Source: Apteryx mantelli (taxonomy: Eukaryota; Chordata; Aves; Apterygiformes; Apterygidae). Taken from it: DNA of 64,000 nucleotides. Shown piece by piece: positions 11,485 to 24,001 of the stretch (positions are counted from its first letter, which is position 1; every line of letters begins with the position of its first letter). The stretch spans positions 111,873,169 to 111,937,168 of the forward strand of contig NC_089980.1 of assembly GCF_036417845.1 (NCBI RefSeq), written 5' to 3'. The notes below the pieces were generated by a model. The model was not told the origin of the DNA and ran no database searches. It saw only the letters and a list, made by a program, of their open reading frames with translations. Made by a program: the position numbers and the translations under genes.

Positions 11485-13359
11485 ATGCTTATTAATATTA
11501 ATAGGTTATTGATGTAACTACCTGGTTAGCAGAATTCGTGCCCACAGAAAATGAGCTTTCTGTGTCCAGCTGCCTTGTGTCACACAACAAAGATGTCTGA
11601 GTCACCTGATTTGCAGCAAACAGCTGCCTGAGGCATTAGAGTCTGTGTCTGAGGCTGTCACAGCCATGTGCACAAGGAGCTTTGTGAACTGATACAACTA
11701 GAAATTATATTAAGTGTTTTGCACGGAGAAGTAATTTAAATTCCAGATGTTTTGTGTTTTCTTATATTCCAAACATGTCACTCTCTTTCTTAATCAAAAT
11801 AATCATAACTGCAACAAAACCTGTTTTATCACTCTGATGCTTTTACCCTATTATGTTTAAACATATTATATGGCAACATTCAATGACCCTTTTTCATTAA
11901 CATTTTTCAGGTGGATACAATTTATAATGAAAGAAAGTAAGCATGTGAGGTGGCAGTCACTCTTTCAGTGACATTAAGGTAAGTAACACTGACAACTTGT
12001 AAATGTAAACCTCTCTGGGCTTTGGCTTTTATTATATATTCAGGCCAGGTTCCCCAGGTTTTTGCCAATCTTTTGGTGATTCTTGATCTTGTTCCATCGA
12101 GTTAGGGCCAAGTTTTAAGTACTCTGGAAACTGGACTTTGTTCAAATATTAGACTAATTTATAGTTTGGGACAACATTTATTTAAAACTTACTTTGATTC
12201 AGCCAAAATTTGGTGGATTTGTCCGACTTTTATTTCTAGTTTTGTACCCCATATGAGTGGATCTATATTACACTCTATACAACTGGAATCTGAAGCCAAT
12301 GAATGCATATGCTCATGGAAAAAAATGAAAGAAATGCTTAACAAAAGGTACTAAATTAACTGCCTTTTCTTACTTCTGTGAAGCAAAGAGCAAAAGTTCC
12401 ATTCTGCATTATAAAATTAAAAAGGTTCAGGGATCCACAGCAGTACAGTAATCTTCTGGAAAACTGAGATTATGTTCTAATAGGACCACACTGTTATCTT
12501 AAATTCTTCTGTGTCTATATGGGCAAACATACATATTGTACATCTACCCTGTCAGTATGAATCTCTGTCATCCTCTTTCCTACATTATCTACACTGTGCA
12601 CATGCTAGAAAACTTGTGGGATCTCTTTTGGAGTGGAACATGTAGTTCTCTCACACATAACATTTGGAATGGTTTACTTGTTATATGTTAAAATGTTTCT
12701 GGCTCAGAGAGAGGTCGCATAGACCAGCCAAAGACCTGGACAATTTGACAGTAGGCCTAGATCTGAGGGAGGGTTTGCAATTGCAAAAGCCCCTGGTGTT
12801 GGCACCTATGGGTATGTTGCAGGATGATTTCCTACTGAGGGTTTTGACCTCAGCCTGGGAGCTCCTGAAGTGAAAAACAAACCCCCAGTGTCTAAAAGGC
12901 AACCCGTGTAAAAGTGCATGATGTGCCTAGTGTGACTAAGACGGAGAAGCTTGGACGTAAGCAGACACAAGGACCTGTGGAGCTGGGACCAGGTTACTCC
13001 AAAAGATGCTTCTAGTGTAGACGGAAGACGCCAAAGGACACACAGAGAGTTATAAAGGTAGTATGGAGGTATCTGATAATTTAATACTTTTCTGCCAATT
13101 TAAGTCCGTTTGCAAGATCTGGGCCCCTTGACTTAGCATAATTTGATTCAGAAACAGGTTTAAAATGACACAACAGAAATTTCTTGAGAAATATTTTTTA
13201 TGCAAGCTTTATCTCTTAGTTTGCCTTGTAAGTTGCCAGAAAAACGTTGTTTTCTCAGAAGTATTGCATTATGCAATATTTACTTAGTAATTTTGTAAAA
13301 TTAATGTTGATCAGTTGTTGTTGCAAGGATGATTACAGTGAATATCTGATAATAAAAGG
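11485..13359. other. Intergenic, no gene seen
   Basis: AT-rich sequence with no recognised exon or repeat. The open frames at 12166-12354, 12664-12873 (plus) and 12681-12902 (minus) lack domains and overlap each other, so they look fortuitous. Confidence 0.5.
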
Positions 13360-13379
13360 CTCTCAGTTTAAACTGAGAG
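13360..13379. repeat. Perfect 20-bp palindrome
   Basis: CTCTCAGTTT is followed directly by its exact complement AAACTGAGAG, with no spacer. It would form a 10-bp cruciform arm or bind a symmetric protein dimer. No gene is adjacent. Confidence 0.85.
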
Positions 13380-15276
13380 GATGAAAGATCTGTTTCTTTG
13401 AAAATATCTTACAAACTAGATTTCAAGGATTTGGGATAATTTTTAGCTTGCTTTCAATCAATATTCTGTAATTTTTTTTAAGTCACTCTTTGGGATGCAA
13501 ACTACAAAAGTAGTTGAAATGAACCATCAAAATATTTTTAATGTAATCATTTCCTTTCTAAAGGGGCATAAACTTTTAGACATGTAAATTTCCAAGGCAT
13601 TTATTATTATTAGGCCAAACTTTGGAAGGGATGTTTAGATGCCTACAGAAATATGTAGGCTTGAATATTTGTATGGAATCCCACTGTGCTGAAAAATTTT
13701 GTAATTTACATTTTTTTCCATCAGAGGAGATGACTTTACCTTATTATTGACATATTCATACCCAAATTGTACATGTACATACCCAACTTGTACATACCCA
13801 AACTTTACATACACAAATTATCTTTGCCTCTGTTGGGTCCTCAGTGATTAACTGCAAGACTTCTTGAAGGTGGAAATAAAAGGTACTGTAATAGTTGAAG
13901 GCATCACCTGATCTGCTCTTTTATGTGAACACAGAGATGATCTGGATAAAATTTAAGACTTGGACAGGTAAGCCCAGCAGTGAGAGAAATATCCTAGCCT
14001 CTACAGAAATGTCTTAGCCTCTAGATACAGTTTACAAGATTCATCCCCACTGTGGGAAACAGACATTGTGTTTCAGATTCAGTAGTAATAGGCTGGAAAG
14101 TACTGGTGGCCTGTACTTTAATTTTTCTCCAGCATATTTCTCTGAAATTGTCAGGATTATATTAATGGTATTTATCTTGAGATTTGCCTATTTATGTATT
14201 ATGTATTTATTTATGTATAACCTATTAGTAATTACTTACTTACACTTTTTACTCTTACATTTGTTCTTTTTTGTAATTCAGAATTTGATTATCTTAAACA
14301 CATTATTTAATCCAAAATGAAGAATACTCTTCTACTTCCAAAGCCATGTAATGACTTTTGCATATCTCAAATGGCACTAGATGCCTGTGTGAGGATGAGT
14401 GAATTAAACCCTTTGTGTTACTGAAAAGAATGAAGATGTTTTATTTTAGAGATATCTTGAGAAACAGAGTCAGGTAAAACATGTTTACTTTCTGACTTAT
14501 ATTTTTTATTCCTGTGTCTTCATGTCTACTCTTAACATGAGCCTTTGGGAGATAATGAAGCTCATATCTTTCCAACACTTATCAAAAGGAAACCTGCAAC
14601 TTACAGACTGTATACATACAGTAGTCACAGCCTTATTGCCTTATCCAAAGTCAACTGAGAATAGCTGTTGCTATTTCCTAATCAGAGAGCTGTTCAGGGA
14701 GAAGAGTTGTGGGAAACTGAAGCGAAGCTCATCTGGAGTCTTAGGCAATCTGCCCTAACATTACTGCCGAGTCAGTTCAGTTGATATATTTGATCCCCAG
14801 ACATATTAAAGTGGTTGGAAAGAGTCCAGTAGACTCCAATGGGCTTACATCAGGCAATAATATGATTGCTGGAGGACTAGAAATTGATGAGATTTTACCT
14901 TAAGTGGAAGTTCTTTTGAAATCAATGTAAAATGATATGGGAGTATCTTGGCAGATATTCATGTTAGTGACATATGTGTGGTTTCTTCTAAGTACCATCA
15001 TTGCTGAATATTAAGGAGTGAATGGACCCAAGGTTTGATCAAGCATCTCGTTCTAACTGAATCAGGCAGGGATAAAAGTTTTACAGCTACAGAAATGCTT
15101 GGGAGCTGGTTCGAATGCACGTATACAGCTGTCTGTCTTGTGCAGAACCAGCAATACTGTTGGTAACCCTTCCAGTCACTGGAATAGTTATTTTCCTTAA
15201 ACAGTTTCAGTTCTACAGACAAATAGATAGTATGACATGGACTATTGTGGATGCCATTATTTTCATTACTTTGTTT
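13380..15276. other. Intergenic, no gene seen
   Basis: Includes three imperfect iterations of a CATACCCAA[A/C]TTGTA-like unit around 13757-13812. No exon or recognisable transposon. Confidence 0.5.
13757..13812. repeat. Short imperfect tandem repeat (about 18-21 bp unit)
   Basis: Four degenerate iterations of a unit like CATACCCAAATTGTACATGTA can be read here, ending in TACATACACAAATTATC. Probably a minor local minisatellite. Confidence 0.6.
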
Positions 15277-15368
15277 AAAAAAAGAAAAAAAGAAAGAAAG
15301 AAAGAAAGAAAAAGAAAGAAAGAAAGGAAAGAAAGAAAGGAAAGAAAGAAAGAAAAAAGAAAAAGAAA
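15277..15368 (+). repeat. (AAAG)n microsatellite
   Basis: About 90 bp of purine-only AAAG/AAAGG units. A pure polypurine tract of this length can adopt triplex (H-DNA) structure. It causes the lysine/glutamate-rich open frame at 15115-15426, which is not a gene. Confidence 0.95.
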
Positions 15369-17023
15369 CCCCTACCTTAAAGCAAGTCTCAGTTTTCTCT
15401 GTCTCCTGAATTTTTTACTGGATTAGTATCCAGACTCTTCACCTCACTGTGTCCAGAGCCATGAATAAGTGCAGACTTTCCTGTGGCCGACTGGGAACAG
15501 CTCACAAGATGTAAATGATATGTTAGAAACAATTATCCACTCTTCATTTTCCCTAGACTGTTCTGAGCCTTTGCACTTAAACATATGGACTGCCTTTCTC
15601 ATTGATTTATTTCAGTTTGTAACATACTTTAAGTTGGGCAGTTTATAAAACACTTCTGATGTAATATTAAAAGATGAAATTGTGGTTTGGGGCTATTACT
15701 GGCTAGAAGTTTTTAGATGAAGAAACAAATATACTGAAGCCAGAGTCAATCCAAAAAGCCACCCCATAGGCATGTTTGTTTTCCAGCCAAGCATTGTAGT
15801 CTTTCTATACTCACACTTTGTATTCAGGTGTAGAGTTTCCCCAATGGACAATAACTTCTAACAAGATAGATTTTTATTTCTATCTTTTACAGACTCTCCA
15901 GCTCTCTTAGAAATGCCATGAAGATGTTCTGCGGGAAAAAGGTTAAGTCATGAACCAACATAGACGTTTTCAAACAGTTTTGTCCATAATGGTCTGCCAT
16001 GTATAAATACATTGCACAGCGCACAGAGTTAATACAGTTTCACATCATGTGTGCTGACTATAAGGAATCTGTGTTGACATTTATGCATGCTTATTTCTAT
16101 AAGGAAGTACTTCAGTTATTGCCTTTGTCTCCTATTAGTTTCCTTTCTTTTTGCCAAGAAGCATATTTTTTTCAAATGAATCACTAATTTTTTTCCAACA
16201 CAATTATTTTGTTTAGCTAAATTTTGAGGCCCTCTTAATAATCTGGAATGAAATCTTGGCAAGAAACAAAACAGATCTTGAATTAGTTGTCTGAGTCTAT
16301 TTTTACACTCCTTTAAAAAGACCAAGGAAACATTTCAAAGGAGTTCAAAGAGAGGGAGTAGAACATTTGGTGCAGATGTGACTTTATGACAAGTGATTGG
16401 GAATGAATGGTAATGCAAAATGTACATTTTCACTATGAAATGTAAACAACTTTGTTCCTTATTGTTTTTAAGGGTGGTTTTTCTCCTTGCTTTATTTTAC
16501 TTTGTATATTGTCTGCATTCGGACAGCTGGATTGACTCTGGGCTTTGGCTTATTTATGGTTTTTATGTGATCCTAAGTCTGCAATGAGTGTTAAATATTA
16601 TTTATATGCTTTGCTACAGCTTCATTCTGTTGCAATTATTTTTAATAGGTTATGTAATATTTATAAATTATAACACTGAGTAGCTCTGTGAACAAAGTTT
16701 CAGGGCAGTTGGATCTCCTATATATTTGTCTTGTGCTGATATTTAATAAAAGCTGAACTGATGCCACAGCTTTTGAACATTAAAAATTCTGTCTTCTGTT
16801 GAGATGCCTATTTCCACAAACTTCATGAGACCTCTCTATTTTTGCCAAATTTTGTTAAAATCATCCCAGGTGGTCAATAGTTAGTGGGTAGGACTGACAA
16901 TACTACCATATAAGACTGATTTTTCTTTTTTTTCTTAAGTATCCAGACTAAAGAATAACTCATCAATACTGAGCCTTATCTTCTGAGTCACTGATATACG
17001 TTTCTTCCTCTCTCCACAGCTTT
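15369..17023. other. Intergenic, no gene seen
   Basis: AT-rich non-coding sequence. No confident repeat, exon or RNA. Confidence 0.5.
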
Positions 17024-17250
17024 TGACAATCAATGGCTTAGGGATTTCCTGAGCTAGAGGCAGCATCTGGACCGTGATATTTTAATAGCCAGTGGTGGAC
17101 CTTTTCTCCATGAATTTGTCTAGTCTCTTTTTAACTCCATTTATGCTTTTGGCCTTAACAACATCCTATGGCAAAGAGTTCCAAAATGTAATTATGTGTT
17201 GCTTGAAAAAGTGCTTCCTTTTGCTGGTTCTTAAATACTTGTTACAGGCA
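17024..17250 (-). mobile_element. Ancient CR1-type LINE fragment
   Basis: Collinear with the 8.4-kb copy: GACAATCAATGGCTTAGGGA, TAGCCAGTGGTGGACCTTTT, CTCCATGAATTTGTCTAGTC, CATTTATGCTTTTGGCCTTA, ACAACATCCTATGGCAAAGA, GAGTTCCAAAATGTAATTAT and GTGCTTCCTTTTGCTGGTTC. This is the complement of the old CR1 family's ORF2 3' region. It is the right-most transposable element I could recognise in the window. Confidence 0.8.
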
Positions 17251-20200
17251 AAGTGTGTTCTCTGTTGAGCGATAACACTGATTTCTTTACTACTCTAGGA
17301 AGCAATCACACCCCAGGCAATAGGTGTTCCCAGCAGTAGGCCAATGTGGTTATATGTAGACATCAGTGAGAAGAGTGAGGGGAGAAAGGAGAACTGTGTA
17401 GTGGCCCCGAGTTCATTTGACTTTGTTCTGTCATGAAGCTATATGTAAGAACATTATACACTTAAATAGAAGCTGCACTGCTATATCATTTATTGCTGAT
17501 GTTTAACAAAGTGGACAAGTGTTTATTGAAGGCTCTTACTCTTACTTTGCAAATGAACTGAAATATAAACTGAAGTTTACCATACATGGCTAGGTGTAAG
17601 CTTCTATTGATCTATGTTTAACAATGTACATTTTATATACTATGTACCAAACACTGGTGTCTCTTGACGTAGTTATCAGATGTGCCCCCAAGCATCATGA
17701 TCAAAATTTTTGTTAGTAAACATGGTTTATTTGGTAATAAAATCTTTTCCAGATATACTGATTTAATTGGAATTATGATTGCTTAGAACTTATGAAAGCG
17801 GAGCTTCTGGCTTATGTAACGAAATACAGATAAAGGGAGTTTTAACCCAATATTAATAAAGAAACTAGTGCCTGAAAGGTAGGAAAAAATTTTGATCATC
17901 TAGATCCTCTTATTCTTGTCAGCAGTGTCCCAAAAGACGATTAGGGCACATACAGGTTCTCTCTTTTTTTTCTTTCTTTCTCTTTTTTTGTAGCGAAGTG
18001 CGTTAATTTGGTATTATATCAAATTGACTGTGCATTGAGCTTACATTTTCAGAGCAATCCTATATGTTTTTTACAGAAAGATTCAAGACTTATTGCTATC
18101 GTAGAAGTAGATCAAGGTCATTTTTTTACCTGAATTTTGAAGACTAACTAAAATAAATTTTTTATGGAGACATATTTAACTGCATTATAACGTGATCTCC
18201 TCTTTCACTGTTCATTAAATTGAACACATATTTAAAACTAAATAAAGACAAAAGGTTACCATAGAAATGTCTTCTTTTACTTGTAAAGGCAAAACTATTG
18301 CTGTACATGGTGGTTGACAAAGAGTGTCACAGTATCAGTAACCAGTGAAACTGCATTGAGTTGAGGCCATGAAAATGCAACAGATATAGTCTGTATTATT
18401 AAAATGCCTTTTTTTCAGGGAATATGTGGGTTACTCCATACTGTCAAATCTAGGTACCTAACTCAGATACCTATGTTAGCCGGCTAGTCTCCCCTGTATA
18501 GGAAACAGTAAGAGAAAAGAAGGTATTCAAAGAGGGATTTTGAATAAATGAAATCCGACTCCTCTGCCAAAGTGAGAAGGATAGGTTTGTGAAATCAGTG
18601 TATAATCGATGGAAAGGGAGAGTCACTACTATAGAAAGTAATTCATCACTCCTGTTCTGAATTTTCATTTGGAGGTGTCTGATTGTCTCTGTTAGCTGCA
18701 TACAGATGTTAACTTTGAGAAAATAGCTTTGTTTTGCTTGGTGAAGGTGAGATTTTTCCCTGCAGGTCTGGTTCCAGGGAAGTGTGGTGGACTCTTTTGT
18801 AGGTGCTGTGGGAATTCAGAATACTGGAGGAACAAGAGAGGGAAATTGCAGCATTCATAGGAACTGCAGGATTCAGTTAACAAGGAATTTCACTTTATTC
18901 TAGATGTATTTCCAGCACTTAAACCTAGTGCCATGATTATGCAAACTTAGGAGGTCAGAGTGCAATAACTTCAGTCAGTACCATTTGACTTTAATTTCAC
19001 ATGCAAAATCACTTTCAGGGTTTTTTCCCCCCCCTCTTTTGCTTCATAGGAGCATAGCAGTTTTCTTGTTGGTAAAACATTCAGCAGTAAAGTCACTGTT
19101 TACAGACTGGCTTCCACCAGAGGGACTAGAATGTGCTTACAAATTTTTTCTGTAAATTTGTAATGCAGCTGACAGAGGAGTCATGATAGATAAACAAAAA
19201 CTCACCATGTGAAACATTACAGTCCTCAAATCATTTCCTAAAATTTATCAGGGAAGTAACAGGCTTTTAAAATGTTAAATATATTTGCATCATTATTCTT
19301 GAATGTCTGATTTCTGAAATAAATATTAAATCAAGCCTTGTTACTTAGTTAGGAAGAGTTGCATTGATCTAAAAGGAAATTACTGAGTATCATTTTCCAG
19401 AATTGGCATTGCCCATGTAAGTCTGTTTATTTACCTCATGGTAAATAATTTGATTTTTGGTGTTAAAATCATGTATTTTAATAACATAATGTTTCTCTTT
19501 TTACAGACTGTATCTGATCACAATAAGCTGAGGTAAATTACAGGTGATGGTAATGGCTCTGGTACAAACACCAATTACCAGTGTCCCTCTAATCTGCTCT
19601 AAAACGAAGATATAGGCAGATTCTCAAGGGTACATGTTGCTTCTCTGAAGCCTCCATTTGTGAATACAAAAGACCCATATTTTCAAGAGTGACTAATAAT
19701 TTTTCATGTCCAGTTGAAGATCCTTAAAAGGGGTTAAGTTGCAGGGGCAGGAGGAGAGGGTAAAAGCACAAAATTTCTGAAAACCAGGCTACTTCATGAT
19801 ACTCTTTGTGTTTGGTATTTACAAACGTAGGTCCCCTAAGCCAGGAAACACTTTAAAAAAGGGGGGCCCACAGGTTTATTTGCCAGAGTATTTTGCTACT
19901 GGCAGAGCCTCCTCACCGAGCAGAGCTAAGTGGAGGAGGCCTTAGAATAAAGAGTGAAATTCAGAGAGGAGATATGCTGTAGCAGTTACAAACCTGCCAG
20001 CCTTAGCTGTCTGAATTTCTTTCAGCAATTTCTTCAGTTATTCCATGGTACTTTTAAAATAGATGTTCACTGTATTAAAAATTCTCGTGCAATTAAAGGG
20101 TCAACCCAGCTATGTAGACACAGCTGAGCTTGCTTAGACTAGTTGGCTTCAGCACTGGTAACAGCCTAGGCACCATGGAGATCCCCACGTTGACTAGCTG

Positions 20201-22959
20201 CCTGTATTTAGGCAAGTTCCCAGCCAGGCTTTGCAGCCTTAGTTAAGCTCCCTGTTTTTGTGGTTGGACTGTAATGAGTGGGTTAGGTTAAGACTCTGTC
20301 AGGAATGTCACTCCTATAACTGCAAAAGTAGGTATAGCCAAAATATATTCTGTGATATACAATATTTTCATCTTGATATACCTGTTCCAATAGTTATGCT
20401 TGTTAGGACGAGATGAAAAAAGGTAAATGTTACAGGTAGGAAAATATCATCTGTTTGGACTCTTCCACTATTTTGTATAGCTGGTTAAATTTAATTTTGC
20501 ACTGATACAAGTATATAAGGACAAAGCAGTTGGAGTTGCGTTATTAATATTCACAGCCTTATTTTCTTTGACTTAAACTTTTTGTATGTCCTTCACAAGC
20601 AGTGGACTTACAGTGAATTTCTACGCAAAGTTTACTGCATGTACCTTGTTTTTTCAAGTTCTGTTAGTAGATGTTTATTTCTCTGCTTGAAAAATGACCT
20701 AGATGATAAATAAATATTGCAAAGCACATTGTCCTATTAAAAACAAATCTACAAACAGTGGAACTAGTTCTTCTGTCAGAACAGAAGCTGAACTCCCCTT
20801 GAAGTTAGCTGGAGTTGTGATTACATATCTGAAGTCAAAATTGTATCCAAAACCTTTTAAATGTACAGCACAGAGGGGATTATGTGTATAACTGACACTT
20901 TAAAAATATTTCATTTTTAAATAGAAATCAAGGAGTTCCTGTATTAGAAGGAGTGAGAAGGGTGAATAACACAGGGAATTTATTGGAGAATATTTGTAAG
21001 TGTTCAAGACAAGCTTAAAACTTCTAGCCATATGGAGAACATATGTATACACTAGCTGAAAAGATGATGTTATTTCCACTGTCCAGGCACATAGAATTTA
21101 TTTATTAAATGCATTTTTACAATAATATTTGTAGGACATAATTCCTAACCAGTGAAACCCACATTTTTTTTGTTTATTAGCTCAACTAAGCAGGTAGAAT
21201 CAGCTCTTCCAGCAGCAAAACTGAGACAGCATTTGCTATGGCTCACTTTGAGCCCCGTTTTTGAGTAACTGATAATGCTATTTTGAGGCAGAAACACAGT
21301 AGGCAAAAAACTTCATGTTTGTTGATATTTATGCTAAAAATGGAAGAAAATAAACATGCTTTTCAAAGTATAGGGTTTTCCTTGTTTTCTTAAATAGTGG
21401 CTATCTTTGTGCATAGCTTTTTCATTTTAAAAGTTATGTATTAATTCATGTGTAACCTGTTGCTCCTATAGACATGTCATGACTTGAGAGAGGAGCGTCA
21501 TGACCTCCATAATGGTTCCTGGTTATTCCTCCTAGACTGGTGCACTTCTGAAGGGAACATGAGTTCCCTATGGGCATATTCAGTCCCTGAATTAGGTTCT
21601 TCTCAAAATGATTATATTTTGCAGGGTACCTGATTGTATTTTGAAGGGTACCTCATCATTCTGAGTAGATTTTTTTTGTTTTGGCTCATATTTTGTTTGC
21701 TGAAGAATACAGTTTCTTGTGACCTAGAGCTATTTGAAACAGAAAGAAAGAGCAGCTGAGGTCCTGCCTGTGCAATCTGTTGTAGCAGTCTCTGGGCTGA
21801 TTGGTTTGAAGCCCGAGGAGTGAGAGGGTTTAGTTGTTCAATGTGTTCAGTTTTTCAAGGTCATGTCAGAGACAACAGAGCATGTGAGCAGCATGGGCAA
21901 CCAGGAGAACAAAACCCAGCAACAAAACAGGGAGTGAGCCAAACCAGGCAGTGTATGCATGCTCTGTACTTCCTGCTCGAGGGAGGAGGTCAGCCACCAA
22001 ATCAAAAACATTTCAAGTTATCAGTTACTGATACAGTGTGTCTTTTATATATTTAGACTTTTTCAAGATAATTACTTAAAGCTGAGCACTCTGCCGCCAC
22101 TAAGATTTTAGTCTTCTGAATTGCTTTTTCCTTGGGGTTGTTCATTCTGTCATATTCCCAGTGAATGAATGGTTCACAGTTGCCTGCACTATTAACTACC
22201 TGAAATAAAATTCTTTTCCTCCCTCCCCCCCACAGTCATGACCACCAACTTTTGGGTTATACATGTTTCTCTCCGACTTTGGAAAAAAGGTTACTATACA
22301 TTCCTGAATATAAAAGGACATTGATTACTAGAAAAGCAGTTTCAGAAGGAAATTCCTCTCACTTAAAATCTTTAGACAGCCTCCAAGGGAGCCTTTCCTA
22401 TCGCATTCCATAGACTACAGCCCTGCTCCTAACTTCAAACACAAGCCCATGATTTCATTTCTGAAGTAAGGACAAATAAATGTAGCTGACAATTTTCCAT
22501 TGCATTCCTAAATGCACAAAGAATTTTTGGACATTTTGTCCTGCAAGGGCACTTTTGTATAAAAAGTGTATTTTTAGGTGGAACTGAAATAACAAGGGAG
22601 CAATGAATCCTCAGAAAGCAGGAATGGCCATAAAAGCTTCTCATACTTGTTGTAGGAGAAAATAGGAAGAAGATGAGACCTGCAATTCTTCAAAGTGTGG
22701 TGTGTGCTACAAGTCAGGATAAAAACCTCAGACACGAGATGCTTTGAGCAGTGGTCCCCTGAAGAAAAGGCAGAAATTCTGTTTTCCCCTTGAATAAGAC
22801 TCCGATATGGGAGAATCTCCACATCTGAGGCAAGAGGGCTGCGGTCTAGGTGGGTGGAACAGTAAAAGGTGGTGAAAGACAGGAACCTGAGATTGCACTG
22901 AGACAATGCTGTTGTGATAAGCAGGATCAACATTGGCTTCTAGCTGGTGACTAAGTTGG
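17251..22959. other. Intergenic 5' flank of BMP5, distal part
   Basis: Long AT-rich non-coding stretch. The open frames at 20703-20891, 21820-22056 and 22574-22933 (minus, 119 codons) have no recognised domain. The block 20100-20300 is more GC-rich and may be an unrecognised old repeat. Nothing else can be supported. Confidence 0.5.
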
Positions 22960-24001
22960 GACCTTTGAAGAGACAGTAGGAAGTCTCCCAGCCACCGCTG
23001 CAGAAAGCTGAGACCTGATCAAGATCTTGAAGAGAACTCGGATCTGCACTGAATATCTGATGATGAGCAAGTCCCTGCTACTTAGAGATAAAGATCACAT
23101 GAACTGTGCGGGAATGTTTGTGTCTGGAGATGGTGAAGTATCAGTTGCTGGAACAAGCGTTTGTTTGAATTTTTCTTTGGATTTTTTTTTTTTTTGAAGA
23201 AGAAGAGTGTAGTTCTGATTGCTAAATCTGAAGACTCATTTCAATTTTCTTCTCAAGTGGCACAACAAGGCTAAAAACAATTCACCGCCCAGGGCTGAAG
23301 AAAGAAGTTTCTGTGAGAAACAGGTTTAACTATTATGGCGGTAAGCTAAATACTTGTAATATGGCTTTTAGGCTTAAGCCTCTATTTCTAAGATTTTAAA
23401 ATACAGAGCTGACCATGCAGAGCTTATGACAGTGTGGCTTAGCTGTTACCTATATGACTGCTGATGAGCAAGACCTAAGAAATGCATTCAGGAATCTTGT
23501 TTCTACATTGGAGAAGACAGGGTTTCACATACACCTTGACCCCTTCTTCTCTTACACATTGCCAAGCACTTTTCTTTGACTATTTTTTAGAGAAGACAAG
23601 GTTCAGTACAAAGTTTAATGTAGGCAGGCAGATCCCTATAGATTTACTGACTTTCAGCTGAACATTAATGCTATTTTAGTGTAGCTCTTTGTTGTGAGTG
23701 TCCTTTTTTGTTAGATGGTTTTAGAAATTCTCAGATAAAAAAGTACTTAGAATTGCTCATATAAATCTGAATTCTCACCTTAAGTGATCAGAGTATACTA
23801 CATCTAGAAATATGGCCAGCCCCAACATTACTCCTTAAAAAGTATTAAAATTCTACCTTGTTGAAATGAAGGTCTGTGTTGGTCCCATTTCCAATGATAA
23901 AGTAATCAGTCAGTAGTCCTAAAGATAAATTACTCAGAATTAAGCAGCAAAGATCTAATGATCTCCATGAAACAGTTCCTTCAGCCATTTTTAAGAATAC
24001 A
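22960..24001. other. Non-coding stretch with a donor-like site
   Basis: The segment 22960-23340 has less AT-rich, exon-like composition and ends ATGGCG followed by GTAAGC at 23341, a good splice-donor consensus. No upstream promoter or matching acceptor was identified, so no transcript is called. Confidence 0.25.

Noticed and set aside
15115..15426. 103-codon lysine-rich ORF
   Set aside because: Its charged tail is the (AAAG)n microsatellite; the rest has no domain.
19111..19124. CTCF-like site CCACCAGAGGGACT
   Set aside because: The last three core positions do not fit.
22574..22933. 119-codon minus-strand ORF
   Set aside because: No recognisable domain, no splice or promoter context, composition like the surrounding non-coding DNA.
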